A DNA stretch of 64,000 nucleotides. Source: Geosiphon pyriformis (lineage: Eukaryota > Glomeromycota > Glomeromycetes > Archaeosporales > Geosiphonaceae). Under the pieces are notes generated by a model, which saw only the letters and a list, made by a program, of their open reading frames with translations, was not told the DNA's origin and searched no databases. The stretch covers positions 878,033 through 942,032 of the forward strand of contig JAAOMT010000436.1 in assembly GCA_016748015.1 (NCBI GenBank), read 5' to 3'. Of this stretch, positions 12,046 to 25,137 are shown piece by piece. How positions within the stretch are numbered: the first letter of the stretch is position 1; every line of letters starts with the position of its first letter. Position numbers and translations under genes: made by a program.

Positions 12046-13926
12046 CTATTATTGAGAAGAAAGAGCATTAGAAACTAAACCAGCATTGTTAATTTTGGCC
12101 AAGAGGTCCATAACCATAATCAAAAGATTTTTTAGAGTTTCTTCTATTTTAGAGACAACCGAAGAGTCACAAACTGCCATTCTTGCTATAGTCTCACCAC
12201 TAGTGGCCACACCTGAGCCCTCACTCATCACTATATCCACTCCTTGATTCTGTGATAAAGGAGTCACCAACGGCTGACATTTAGAACTAGGCTGGGAAAC
12301 CATTGGCCCAAGTGAATTCAACCTCTTAGCCAATTTATCAACATGTTCTGTGAGACTGGCAAGACTATGCTCAAGAGCAGCAAACCTATCATTCAATTCC
12401 ATAGACACCATCAGGGTAGGTTTTATCTCTGAAGAGAAACCAAAAGAAGCTGAGTCATTATGTACAGAGAGAGAAGAGAATGAAAATCCACCAACAATAT
12501 TGGTTCATGAAGCACTACCAAAAGAAACAGAATGGGAAATTGGGGCAAAATGTCTAGCATAAATGGAAGCCAGTCTGCTTTTATCATCATTTGACAATAT
12601 TTTGCAAGTTGGTCCACCAGAAGGAGTCTTTCCACCCACAAAACAATTCAGAGATGTATAACCTAAATTCTCACACTTAGCACACTTAGCAAAATCCATG
12701 TAAAACCAATCCAAATTGGCACCCTTTAAGACAGAAGTGGTTTTCATAACAGCATTAATTGAGGCAGCAGAGTCAAAACAAACAACAACACATCTGGCCC
12801 AGGCATATGTAATAGAGTGTTGATCAATAACACATGTTTTTCCACCCACAAAACCAATAAAGTCTCAAATATCATGAGCATTTGTGCCCATCAGCAATGT
12901 ATATAGTAAAGCCCTATACTGATCTCTTGTGTCCCATAATTTCTTGTTTGCATTAGCCTTGGCCATTCTCACAGCATCTTTCCTGATCAAGATAGACCAT
13001 CTAGCTGCAACCAAATCAGCCTGATCAGATTGGGCAAATTCAACTACAGTCTTCTGTCATAGCCCTACCAATTGCATTTTGATTGACACAATAAAACCAA
13101 ATTCAGAAAGCACAGCCCGCACAGCCTCAGCTAATGTTCTAACTGGAATTTTTTTTATTACCACAGCCTAATCTGAACAACCAGTTGATTTTTTGAGATT
13201 GATGTTTACTAAAATATCTGCTGCTCTTGCCTTTTCTGTTATCTGTGCCAAACTGGCTTCAAAAGTAAAAGAAGCACAGATGATTCCAGAAAATTTTGAG
13301 GAAGTAGAGGCCCCCTCAAAACTATTGACTTTTGAGAATAATTTTCTGACTACTGCCAGCTTTTTCTGAGAAGATTTCCCAGCCACCTTATTAAGACCAA
13401 TATCCATAGCAAAAGATTTTTGGACAGAAACAGTAACCAAATTTTTCAATGGAGGAAGAAATACCAAGGAGACATCCAAGAAAGCATCATCATTTTCGTC
13501 TTGACCCAAAAAATTTATTTTCTCCAATGGCTTGTCCAATGCTTTCATAGTTTTAACACCTGGCTTTTTAGGCGTTTGAACATGATTCTTATCAGTGATG
13601 TTTCCATTCTTACCATAGTCAAAGCTAATTTCTTCTACCAGACATTCTTTCTCTATATCAATGTTTTTAGACTCAGTAGTGTTACCAGTCTCAGAACCTC
13701 ATGAGTGACCACTTGACACTTCAGTTGGCACACCACTTCTATCAACACTTTCTTCCAAACTGACATCTTTTCTCTTCTTTCTAGACAAAACAGGCTTGAA
13801 GCCCCCACTAGCACCAGAATTCTTAGCAATCTTCTTCATAATAATTATATTAGGGCCAACAGTGGTCTTGAAATCAAAAAACAGTTTGGTTTTATCATAC
13901 TGAATGATGAAAAATACTTCTTTCAA
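12046..13926 (-). pseudogene. LINE 1 ORF1: nucleic-acid-binding protein with a decayed zinc knuckle
   Basis: Fragments in order from 13926: a Lys-rich start, a 126-residue segment (13548-13168) like the ORF1 of LINE 2, a knuckle CAKCENLGYTSLNC near 12680 in which the His of the CCHC is Tyr (a C-to-T change), and a tail with a heptad-like stretch near 12360 (HSLASLTEHVDKLAKRL). ORF1 would package the LINE RNA. Several stops break it. Confidence 0.7.
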
Positions 13927-13990
13927 AAAAACTTTTTGACTCTTTTTAGGAATTTGGGATGAATAAGAGAAAGAAGTTTTTTTATTAATA

Positions 13991-14109
13991 TTATTAATTA
14001 TAATTATAATTAAAATATATTAATTAATTATGTTTTTAAACCTTTTAATTATTTAAACAAATATACAAAAATTGTAAAAAAATTAGTTTGTTATTATTTT
14101 TTATTTTTT
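13991..14109. other. Short AT-rich junction between LINE 1 and LINE 2
   Basis: Almost pure A+T with TTAATTA runs. It holds no gene. It lies between the 5' end of LINE 1 and the T-rich + strand tail of LINE 2. Confidence 0.6.
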
Positions 14110-14235
14110 TTATTAATGTTTTATGAGTGAGGTCCAAACACTACCTAGAGCTATACATTAAAGAAATGACATAAACTAAGTGTGAATCATGCTTTTTCTA
14201 CATGTGACCAGCCACTCAGGCCAATCAGAACAATA

Positions 14236-17200
14236 CTACACTGCTATATGTACCAAAACAGAATCACCAATACTAGAAAAGAAAGAACAATATTTACGAA
14301 AGCCAAAACAAACACCAAGAGCATCAGTCATGCCAAGTAGCCTAACAACACCAGCCGAAAACCTAGAAGCTGAGCCAAAGACTGAGATAGAAAATGAACT
14401 ATTAAGTGGAATGAGATTATTTCTTTTCATAAATACACGATGTTTAACCCGAATTAACCAAATATCACTCCTAAAAGTGAGACCAAGGGAATGCACAAAC
14501 TCAACAATATTCAAACTAGCAACCTTGGGGGCCTTGAAAACAGAGACAGCCTCATGAAACCATTTACTAAAAACAAACCCTTTAAAGAGAATCATAGACA
14601 CAGAGACATCAGAGGCACAAAAAGACAACAATTGCAGCACACAGGAAGAAGAGAGAGATAGGCCAGAAAGTGTCATTCAAGATTTTGAACATGTATTCAA
14701 TATCTGAAGACACACAGAGTTATCAATCTTACAAGAGAAAACGTGATCTGATGTCTCCATCTTACCACAATATAAGCACAATATGCTAGGGTACCATCTG
14801 TTATACAGGTGTTTTTGAACAGCAACAGACAGCCAGTGGTGCAATGTCTTTATGAAAAAAGTGTGTGCATCTGCTGTGGGCCTGCTAGTGTGGCCAGCAG
14901 CCATATGTGAATCAAGATGCCATACTAGTGAGAAGCAGAACCAATCAACATCTGCAAGCAAACTGGCAGGCAAAAATTTAGAATCAGAACCAATCTCCCA
15001 GTATGCATGACAAACAGAACAAAAAATATTGCAAACAAAATATCTAGAATTGCTAGAAACAACACTACCGTCTGCCAACAAGAAGCGTGCATTCAATTGT
15101 AAAGGAAGGAACCAGCCAGAGTGAGAAGAAACCCCAGCAATAATATCTGCATGTTCATTTCCAATCACACCAGAGTGATCTTTCACCTTATGCCATTCCA
15201 CTCTCAAATTCTTGCCATGAATAATGTTCACAACAAACTGGCATTTGACCCAACAATGATTGCAAAAATCTGGACAGACCAGATCTAGTTCTGACTTACA
15301 GGCAATCCAGAGCAGCTTGACTATTAGAGAACAGATAAACAGAGCTGAAATAGAAGACACACTCCAGTGCCAGCACAATAGCTTGCATTTCCACCAAAGT
15401 AGAAGACAACAAACCTAAAACACCAATGCCCAAACCCAGATCAATGTCACTAAAAAAAACTCCAGCCCCAGCCGTGCAATTCTCGGTACTAAGGTTCATC
15501 AGAGACCCATCCGTATAAACAGAAATGTTACCAGAAAGAACTTGGAAAAGCTGATCATAAACCAACACAGAGCCAGGAGAGTCGAGAATATTCTGAAGAC
15601 TCTCACCAACCAAAGCAGGAGGAGGGGCACAAGAAGAAGACATACCAAGAAGAAATTCAACAGAAAGCACAAACCACTCAAAAGTCAGGCCACAGGGGTC
15701 CAATCTCTTCCACTGTTTGAATTTGTACCAGTCAAACACAGCACCATGTCAATTGTGGAGTTGGTTAACAAAGGCAATGCCATATTGTTGGAGTGAAGAA
15801 AGGAACTTGATAAATCTAAACTCACTGAAAACAGCAAACATGGACACCCTACCATAAAGCTGAAATGGACTATCAAAAAAACCACTCAAAGATAAATTGC
15901 AATTGAGAAAAATGTGAACAACACCTGCCAAGAAGTTATTCAAAGGGCTGACTCAAACATGAACAGGAATGCTTAAAGAATAAACAGGGTGCCAACACGA
16001 AACTTGTAAATCATGAGACCTGTGGGAGAATAGGTGACCCAGGATCCCAACTGAGTTCGCAAAACAAATAAAAGAAGTGACTTTACTTTCTGATTGAATT
16101 TGGGCAAAAGATTTCAACTCATAAAAAGAAGGGTGATGGATCGTATCACTAGGAAAATCAAGAGGCAATCCAGATTTGGACTTCAAGTCTTTACGAATCA
16201 AAGCATCTCACTTGTTATACATACTAACAAGAACAAAATTAAATTGAGTCCTATAACCAATGATAAGATAAAGAACAGCAGACACCAAATATAAAAACTG
16301 TTTGTTCAATACAGCCTTCTTCAGAACCAAATTGGTAAAAAAACAAACATCTGAATGCGCTTTTACCAGACTGGGCTTTAACAATCTTTTAGATGACAAA
16401 AAGATACCCAGGTAATGATGTGATTCACCTGATTTGACTATAGAAATGGGGGACCCACTGATGAAAAAAGAAGGTGCACTGGCACGAGTATTAATCGGAA
16501 TAACCACTGTCTTATCATTATTAATAAAAATATCATTGATGTAGAAAAATTCACTAGCCACATTAAGAATGAGCTGAGTAGCAGCCTGACTGCTACCCAC
16601 CCAGATCATATCATCCACAAAAGCGCCAGCAGCAAAGAAAGATGACAATCCAGCCTGAAACTCTATACAGCCCATCTTAGCAATGAAATGAGAAATTAGT
16701 CTGTAATTACACACACTCTTCTGCCTCTTAACTTTGCACAAGAGAGGATTATAAAATATATGCCAGAGAAGAGGTGAAAACACCTCCCCTTGGTCCAAAC
16801 CATTGTGTACATAATAATCATTCATTAACCCAAAATTAGTCATAATCTAGTTGGTACAACCACCATGAATATCTCCAAAAAACCTAATAAACTTACAGCA
16901 CATCTTTATTCTAACCAAACTTTTCTTAAGATGTTCCCAACCAACCAAGTCATATGCTTTTCGCATGTCTTGCAAAACCAACCAGAGCTCCCAGTCTTTT
17001 TCAAGAACATCTTTGATCACTGAACCAATTGCAAAAATGGGAGATTGAGTTGTAATGCCTTTGAGAACTGAAAAATTGTCTCCACAAAGGACATTAAACT
17101 TGCTACATGTCAAAGAAATTCTATCAGAAAGAATCTTGGAAAGAATTTTTCAAGCTGTCTCAATTAAAGCAATAGAACAAATGTTTGTGAGCACACTCTT

Positions 17201-18905
17201 CTATTTATAAGGTTTAGGAATCATTGATATCCAGGCATTCTTCTATGCACTAGGCACTAATTCACCACAGAGACAAAAATTGATAAGCACCAAGAGCATA
17301 TCAAGAACAGATTTGTCACAATACTTCCAAAGTTCATTGGAGATGCCTGAGAGACCAGTCGCCTTTCCATCAGGTAGGTTAGAGACCATGCCAAACATTT
17401 CATCAAAACTAACACAGCTCATAACATCAGAAAAAGCACCATCAAAAACATATTCCAAAGGCTGATATTGATGAGACCAATCTCCCAAAATATCAAGAAC
17501 CACTCTACGTTTACGAGTCTATTTCTCCATAATCTCATCCACCTTAGTTTTAACAGAACCAGGTTCTAAATAAAGCTCATCACCAACGACCAAATGATCC
17601 AAAACCACCTTGCAAAAGGGCCTCTCCAAAACACTTCTAATAGTATGACTTTTGTTAGATTCAAAGCTTTCTATCCTCTTATTAATAGCAAATTTGATTT
17701 GTAAAGCTTCAGCACATTTCACTTCCGACAACTTTGAGGCATGATAAGATTTTCTGGCTTTGGACAGAGCTAAGTGAATGTCATCAAAAGGAGACTTTGA
17801 GAGAAAAAAAAACCTTACTACAGCAGCATAAACAGAATTAAGCAATTCCCAAGTATTAAGCAGCAATATGAACTCATCACAATCAACAGAATGGGAAGTT
17901 TTGACTAATTTAAACACTAAAAGTTCTAACTTATGAAACCTGGATGAACACTTAGTAAAAATGCCATCATAATCTTTAAACCATTTTTTCTTGAGTACTA
18001 CATCCACTGAAAAGCACATAATTTTGTGAACAGCATCCCATATCACATCCAAATCCAACAGTTCCCTAGCAGCCATGAAATCAACAGAGAACATGGCAGC
18101 ATTAGCCACTGTCTCATCCTTAAACTTTGACTACAAAGCATCATCAGTGGTATTATAATTGTATTTCCAGCAGTTTTTATTAGCCTGTTTACGAATAGAA
18201 CACAATTGTGTGTCCAAGAGACCACCCAAACCAATTGATGCAAAAATGGCTTGGTGGTCAGTATCAAAGAAATTGACCACATCCAGAATATTGTGATCCA
18301 CAATAGTATTCACCAAGTTGGGAGACACGAAAAAATAATCAATTGCTTTTGTTACACTCTGGGAATTACTTCATGTTAGAAACTTTAAAAATGGACTACT
18401 GACAAAAGAGTTGATTAGATCCAAGCTACCACACTTTTTGAAACTGGCACTTCTACACAAACCATCTTCATTAAAGTCACCACCCAAGACAACAAAAGAG
18501 GAGTCATTTACAGCACCAGCAATTAAAGCATTCACATCATCAGCCTGAGAAAAGCACACCAAAGCCAACACACCAGCATACAGACCCAAAATAGAGACTG
18601 AGAGTTTATTCTTAAAAAGTAATCTGACAGAAATAAGACAACCAGAGACTTCAGAGACTTTACACACATGTTTGGCCAGAGCAATGTTTATAATAATAGC
18701 CACGCCTAAGCCGAGATGACCTGAATCCAAACCAGAAATAAAAACCCAAACACCAGCAAACCTATTAGCAATCCATGAACAAACTTTACCCTTTAACTTT
18801 GTTTCTATAATTATTGAAACCATATTGTCCATGCTCATATGCCAATAAATAATATCGGCTTGCTTAGAAAGATTATTCATCTCTCTAACATTGCAAATAG
18901 CTATT
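14236..18905 (-). pseudogene. LINE 2 ORF2: endonuclease, RT, RNase H and Cys-His finger
   Basis: In order: endonuclease with VVLGGDFNEDG near 18480 and FFDTDHQAIFASIGL near 18260; RT with LQDMRKAYDLVGWEHL near 16960 and FAAGAFVDDMIWVG near 16620; RNase H with VYTDGSLMN near 15520 and KVKDHSGVIGNEHADI near 15170; finger CLYCGKMETSDHVFSC near 14760. RNase H catalytic residues (Asp in YTDGS, Asp in HAD) look intact. Stops near 17520, 17220, 17150 and 16205 replace Trp or Gln codons. It is the best model here for the intact LINE. Confidence 0.85.
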
Positions 18906-18924
18906 TTTCACACGAAACTACTTA

Positions 18925-20766
18925 TTAAAATAAAAAAGAAACCGCAGAATCTGAGCCAGTACATATCTGATCAAACTTCTCCAAAACTGAACAAACCGAA
19001 GCCTCAAGAGCCATCAACTTCGACTCCAAACAGCCCACCTTTGAGATTAAAATTTTTGAACTACTCAAACCTAAATTTGAAGTACTAGAGGAAACAAAAG
19101 AGGAGGGAAGAAGTACTGGCTTAGGATCATCCAGAGCCATGTCCGAATCAATCTCCACAGTTATCACAACTGGGACCACCAAATTTTGAGAGGAGGAGGT
19201 AAGAGCTGGGGGCACCAAGACCAAATTTTTAAGTTTACTCACAATACCAGACATCTTATCCACAAAAAACTTCACAGAATACTCCAAAAAAGCAAGACAA
19301 GCCTTCAAAGATGTACTAGCAGAAACCATATAAGAAGAGGGACCAATCACACCTGAGACACCAGAAGAAAAGAAGCCAAAACCAGGATCAAAACCAAAAT
19401 GAGGATTATTAGATGAGGATACAAGAGAGACTACTTGGGCCCACAATTTGCCATCAAAAGCAACCAGTCGAGTGATAGACACATCTTTTTTCGCATACAA
19501 TTGGGCCAACTGGAGGCAGTTTTCATCAGAAACAACTCTTTTAAAAGACTTGGAAGATTTAGAAGTAGAAGTGATCTCAACATCACACTCCAAAGTAGAA
19601 TGACTGAATTTTCCATACCACTCATACCGAACCAGATCCAATCTAGCCCAAGAAAGCTTCACACCACCAAAGATTGGTTCCATATGAAAAGCAGACTCCA
19701 GCACTTTATTAGACTTAAAGCCAACCACTGCACAGCGAAACTTATTTCCAGTCTTTAAGGAACAGTTGATTATGCAACTTTTTCTACCAGTCCCATCCAA
19801 CAGATCATTGAGATCATGGGCAGTTGTTCCCACAGGCAAAGTAAACAAAAGCGCCCTGAATTGATCTCTAGAAGCCCAAGTATCATGATCACCCACTGCT
19901 ATAGCCACACGAACCAAGTCTTTACCAATTAGGAAAGACCACTTAGCAGCCAAAGACACAGCCTGTTCCAATTTGGCGAATTCTACTACAGCTTTCTACC
20001 ATAAACCAATAAGTTGAATTTTGATTGACTTAATTTGTCCAAACTTAGATACTGCAGTGATGATCATTTTTTTTGGCATATCCATAAGAATTTTCTTAAT
20101 AACTACAGTTCGATCTGAGCGAATTTCTTGTCTTGTAAGATCGCTGTTTACTGTGATGTTATTTTTTCTGGCCAATAAGATGGCCTTTTCCATGCTTGCT
20201 TCAGAGATAAAGGTAGATCTGATGATTCCTTCAAATTTTGAGGAGATAGTGGCCCTCCCAAAACCATTGATTCCTGAAAATAATTTCTTTATGACATGAG
20301 TTTTGGCCATTGCCAATTTCCCTTCCACAGCTGAAAGATTGATGTCCAAAGCGAAAGATTTTTTTACAGCCACTTCCACCTGAGTTTTAATGATTTTGGG
20401 ATCAATCCACGCCTTATCCAAAAAAAAAAGACCTACAAGGGGAAAGAAAAACCTTCTCTTTCTCCTCTATGTCATAATTAATAGAGCTGAAGGGGGAGCC
20501 AACAATTGCACCATTATTGAAACATTTGGCTTGGGGTGTATTCATCTTGAAATCAAATACTTCTTCACTTTAGAAGTCTTCCCATCAGTATCCATGCTAT
20601 TAAACTGTCCAACTACTTGACCAAATCCACTATTTTTGAGAGTTGCACTATTACTTGATAACTTAGTACTACCAAGAGGTTTCTTGATCTTATAACTTGA
20701 ACTACTATTAACTGAACCAGAAGTTGGAACTTTGGTTGATCTTTTTTTAGCACCAATACCACTCAT
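18925..20766 (-). pseudogene. LINE 2 ORF1: nucleic-acid-binding protein
   Basis: Starts MSGIGAKKRSTKVPTSG at 20766, followed by segments 20421-19996 and 19971-18925. The last, 348 residues, has a region equivalent to the zinc knuckle (YGKFSHSTLEC) whose first Cys residues are lost, then a Ser-rich tail. Breaks at about 20540 and 19980 separate the segments. Family resemblance to LINE 1 ORF1 is clear from shared wording such as KKSFALDI and VRKLFS/IKKLFS. Confidence 0.72.
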
Positions 20767-20919
20767 GGGAGCAGCCAGGTCAACAACAAAAGGATTTGTT
20801 TTTTGTAAAGTGATGGAAAACAGTATAAAATAACAGAAAAAACTTTTTTCGAAATATGCTTTTTTTGAGGATTTTTGGAGGTAAGAGAGAAAGAAGTTTA
20901 TTGTTTTTTTTTGTTATTA

Positions 20920-22960
20920 ATTTACTATAAAAAATTTAATCTAAAATTAATTACAAAATTAATAATAATAACAACAAAAACAGTCAAAAATACAACAATA
21001 AAAACAGTCAAAAATACAAAAACTTTGGCATATAACTTAGTATTAACAAAAAAAAAATTTTGAATTTTGAATTACTTATTAACTTAAATAAAAACTTAAA
21101 AAATAAAAATAAAAATATCTTATAATTTAAGACTAAATAATCTAAGTTTTAATATTTATAATAATAATAATATTTAAAAATTTTTTACCAAATATAACAC
21201 TTGTACAAAATATTAGTTATTAAAACAACAAAATTTATAGTTTTTAAAAACTTAAAAGTTATGATAATAAAATATTAATAAAAAATAAATAAAAAGCAAA
21301 ACAAATTTAATTACTAATTTTAAAGATTATATAACCAAAAAAAAAATATTTTTTAAAATAATAAATTTTTTTTAATTAAGCAGAAAAAAAATTTTAATAA
21401 TGTTTTTTAATTAATATAAATTAATTATTAAGAATAATAATAACAAATAAAAATCTTAAAACAAATAATAATATATTATTACAAATTTAATAAACTTTAA
21501 CTTAACAAAAAAAACTTTACCAAAAACACTAAAAATATTTTAATATTATTAAAAAATATACTAAAAAAAATATTATAAAAAGCAACAAAAAAGACAAAGA
21601 TTATAACAAAAAACTTTGCAATTTTAAAAATAATCAAAAATACAAAATTACTAATAATAATTTTAATAACAATATTTAAAAAGTTTTAAAAATGTAAAAT
21701 TTATACAAAACAACTTAATATTGTTTTTTAAAACTGATTTAAATCCAATAAAACTAAACAATAACTAAAACAAAAAAATTAATAAAAGCTATTTTAATTT
21801 TAAATATAATATTAGATATTAAGTAAAAGCCATTTATTCAAAATTTTTTAAAAATTGAAGATTTTTTTCCAAATATTATTAAAAATAGCATTAAAAAACA
21901 AAGAAAAAAATTAATTTAGTTTCTATTTAGTTAATTTAATTCTTAAAATTAAGTAATTTAATAAGTTAAATAATTAAAGACATATCTAAAAACATGTGTT
22001 AAAATTTAATATATTTAATATAAATAATATTTAAAAAAAACCAATTTGTGCTTATATTAATAATTCAAAAAATTTAATAATTAAATTTTTTTAATAATAA
22101 ATTAAATAAGATATATATTAAGTATTTTAATTTAAAACAATAAAAATTTTATTTATAAATTAAAATAAATTATTATGTTGTAAAATATAATTACTTAAAA
22201 TAAACGAATATATTTATATTTATTAAATTATTAAATTAATTAAAAAAACAAAGTAATTTTCAAAAAACCAGTTAAAAATATAAATTATATAAATTAAAAT
22301 TAACAAATTAACAACAAATTACCAAAAATTACATAATTAATTTAAAAAGTACTAAAAACAAATTAGAATACTTTAGAATATTTGGTTATTAAATATTAAA
22401 AATAACTTTATAATACTAAATATAATTATAAAATTCAAAAGAATATTATTTTAATGTTTTATTAAGTTAGTAAAATATTTATAACATTTGTATAATGTTA
22501 CCAAGCTTTAATAAATTTTGAATTTTTAAAAACCTATAAAAACAACACCGTTTTTTTCTTATTACATAAATAAAAGTTAATAATTGTTATTTAATTTAAT
22601 ATTAACTAAAGTTATTGGTTAATATAAATATTATGTGTTGACATAAAAAAAAGTGTGTTGTTAATAAGTTTTATAAAGATACAAGTTTATTTTGTATGCT
22701 AAGTTGGTTTTAGAGAAAAATACATTATTGTAGAATAGTTTTAATTTGATCTAAATAACTAATCACTGTAAAAGGTGTATGTATTTATATTATCAATGTA
22801 GATTATAAAAAGACTACATTCAATAATGCAAAAAAAAATTAAGGTTTGATCAAGTTTAATATTAAATATACTTGATTTCTTTCAAAAAAAGAATAATGAT
22901 GCTCGATGTTTATCTTGTTACATCAAATAGAACTCTGATCAATCTTTTCGAGAATTTACC
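20920..22960. other. About 2 kb of very AT-rich spacer
   Basis: Long runs of A and T with almost no C or G and only short chance ORFs. I see no gene, RNA or repeat family in it. It separates the retroelement block from the gene island. The last 200 bp before 22967 become less biased and probably include the promoter of the WD40 gene. Confidence 0.7.
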
Positions 22961-22966
22961 CTGTTC

Positions 22967-24704
22967 ATGGAAGACGAAAGGCCAATAGGACCTCAAATTG
23001 GGAAGTCTCCAGGAAATTTCTTTCAAACAGATGTTGACCTTAAAACTCAGCAAAGACGAGCAGCCAAGCGTGGCAATAAAGCAGGTGACCCTATCGAGGT
23101 CACTTCAAAAGTTTTATACCTTCGTTTCGCGGGAAGCGACGCTGATTATATATATGTAGGCGAATCTGGCTTCTCAGCACGAAAGATAAACTTGTTGGTA
23201 TGCCTTTTAGGCCTTTAATTGTTCCTCTAGTTGATATTCTTCGGCGAACCAAAACTATTGTTTTTTGTCTTTTTAAACCATATATGTAACTCTGAAAGCT
23301 AGTCGGGCAAAACAGTGAAAATATTTAAAGGCCACACAGGGCCAGTTACCAGTCTGGATATATGGTATCATGAAGGTGAAGAATACCTAATTACCGGATC
23401 TTGGGATAAAACATTAAAGAAATGGAACACTAAGGTGAGATTTTACAAGCTCTCTTTTACTGATGATTCATCCGTTTAAATACAACTCAATATTCAATAA
23501 TTTTGAAATAGACTAAAAATTCCCTTCACACATTCACCTCACACACCGACTTTGTTAAATCAGTTGTTGTCTCTCAAACCAAGTCTATTCTATACTCGGG
23601 CTCTTCTGATCGAAATATTCTTTCATGGGATTTACGAACCGGCGAATTATTACCTGTCACGATGAAGGGGCATACCATGGGAGTAGAAGATTTGGTGTTT
23701 AATGAGACCGAAGATTTTCTTTATTCTGCCTCCTCAGATAGGCATATACGGAAGTGGAACCCGACGACGGGGGAGTGTTTACATGTTTTTGAAGATCACC
23801 TTACTAGTGTATATTTCATAAGGGTATCGGATGACGAAATGTGGTCGGGTAAGTGATAATATTCTTTGATTTCCACGTTATTGGGATGTCAAAATTTTTC
23901 ATCAAAGAGCTTATTGCGTTTCCTCACAAAGCATCGGCTGATAAGACCGTTAAGCGATGGGATTTGGAGGTGAGCACTCGCTTTAAACGTAAAAATTTAA
24001 TTTCCCACATAAATAAAATTTGTCTTCCTTAAAGTCTTAATTATTTACTCAATCTTTCTTTTAATAAATTTATACCCGAATATTTTAATTCTTCAATTTT
24101 TTTTAATAGACCGGTAATGTCGATACCACTTTTACCCACCCTGATTTCGTAAAATGCCTTGCCGTGTTTGGGTCATATCTGTTCACCGGCGGACGCGACG
24201 AAACAATTCGTGTGTTTGATATTGGGGTTTTACATTATTTTATTCAATAAAATTTATTCTTCATCCTAACGTCCTTAATAACAATCTGATTGAATTTTCT
24301 AGACAGGAACGATGATCAGAGAGATCGAGGGACATTTCGATGAAGTTTCTTGTATGGTGTTACAAGGAACCACGCTTTATACTGGATCATTGGACGGTAC
24401 GATTCGACGGTGGTTAATTTCTGGTATGTGGAATTCGATGATTTAATTTTGAACCCTTATCAAAATACTGCCCAAGCCTTGATGTATAATCGGAGAATTT
24501 TCGACTAGTTTTTGATTAAAATTGTCTGTATCAACTAAATTTTAATTTATCCGTTCTCCCCCCAAACTCCAAGATCTTATAAATGCAGGGAAAGAGACTG
24601 AAGCCGTGAAAACACTCTCACCGAATTTAGATAAATTTGAAGGATTGATGACTGCAGAAGAAGAACAAGAACTGGCTGAATTAATGGGAAGTGATGATTT
24701 TTAA
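22967..24704 (+). CDS. WD40-repeat protein, about 363 residues, seven exons
   Basis: Exons read by eye: 22967-23197, 23303-23434, 23512-23848, 23932-23969, 24110-24226, 24303-24423 and 24589-24704, all joined in frame by GT-AG introns of 70-140 bp. The product is a single beta-propeller with repeats such as FKGHTGPVTSLDI...GSWDKTLKKWN, SGSSDRNILSWDLRTGE, SASSDRHIRKWNPTTGE, SASADKTVKRWDLETG and TGSLDGTIRRW. The C-terminus is acidic (EEEQELAELMGSDDF). WD40 propellers act as protein-binding scaffolds; I cannot say which complex this one serves. The last intron could also end at 24573, adding five in-frame residues. Trp is always TGG here. It converges on the calpain gene. Confidence 0.9.
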
Positions 24705-25137
24705 AGTAGCAGAGCAGGAATGTATTTAAGAAATGTATCAAAGATTTTAGTAAATTATTGTTCTAAATATTTCTAAAATTGAACATGATTGAGTAGAAAG
24801 ATTTCTTTCAAAAAAAGGGGATATTCATTTTAGAAAACACTCGTAGCTAAAGCGTAAAAATTTATGAGCTATTTCGACTTTTAAAAGCGTAGTTTTATGT
24901 ATCACTCTCGCTGCTTAAATCCGAGCCCAATTTGTTACTAAGACGCGCTCAATTTTCAAAGCTTTAATATTAAATGTTTATTGTTTATTCATAGTAAAAA
25001 TTTCTCTCGGGGGCTTTTTGCTTAATTAGCAGAAAGCATCCTCGAATCTCAGGGGCCGAGAAAGAGGGGTGTATGACCAAACCTCGAATTCGAACGAGAT
25101 AATCAGTATAGCGGAAAAAAAAAGAATCGAAAAATAC

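Larger units (their letters stand above)
7805..13990 (-). mobile_element. LINE 1, decayed Tad/I-like non-LTR retrotransposon, broken by a solo LTR
   Basis: Reading on the minus strand, an ORF1 with a CCHC-like knuckle (13926 to about 12050) is followed by ORF2 with an apurinic-type endonuclease and RT (about 12040 to 8232), then about 430 bp with no match to the RNase H part of the sister LINEs, then an A-rich tail (T-rich on + at 7806-7838). A solo LTR sits inside ORF2 at 9938-10950. The clade is inferred from the two-ORF layout with endonuclease. Many stops make it non-functional. Confidence 0.85.
14110..20900 (-). mobile_element. LINE 2, near full-length decayed Tad/I-like non-LTR retrotransposon
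   Basis: It contains ORF1 (20766-18925) and ORF2 (18905-14236) on the minus strand with endonuclease, RT, RNase H and a C-terminal Cys-His finger in that order. The 3' end is marked by a T-rich run on + (14095-14120) followed by GAGTGAGGYCC, which recurs at the 3' end of LINE 3 (48440). Roughly 6.8 kb, uninterrupted by other elements, but with many in-frame stops, often where the sister LINEs have Trp or Gln. Confidence 0.88.

Noticed and set aside
14189-14557. Plus-strand ORFs in the LINE regions, such as 122 codons here
   Set aside because: They are antisense shadows of the LINE ORF2 frames and have no family signal of their own.
1-21000. In-frame TGA codons in the LINEs and in element A as further use of UGA for Trp
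   Set aside because: These frames also have TAA and TAG stops and many TGG codons, and several TGA fit former CGA (Arg). Decay explains them, unlike the pure TGA pattern at 46708-47949.
25080-25110. tRNA-like B-box (TCGAATTCGAACGAG)
   Set aside because: No A box and no cloverleaf can be drawn around it. It is in the short gap between two convergent genes.
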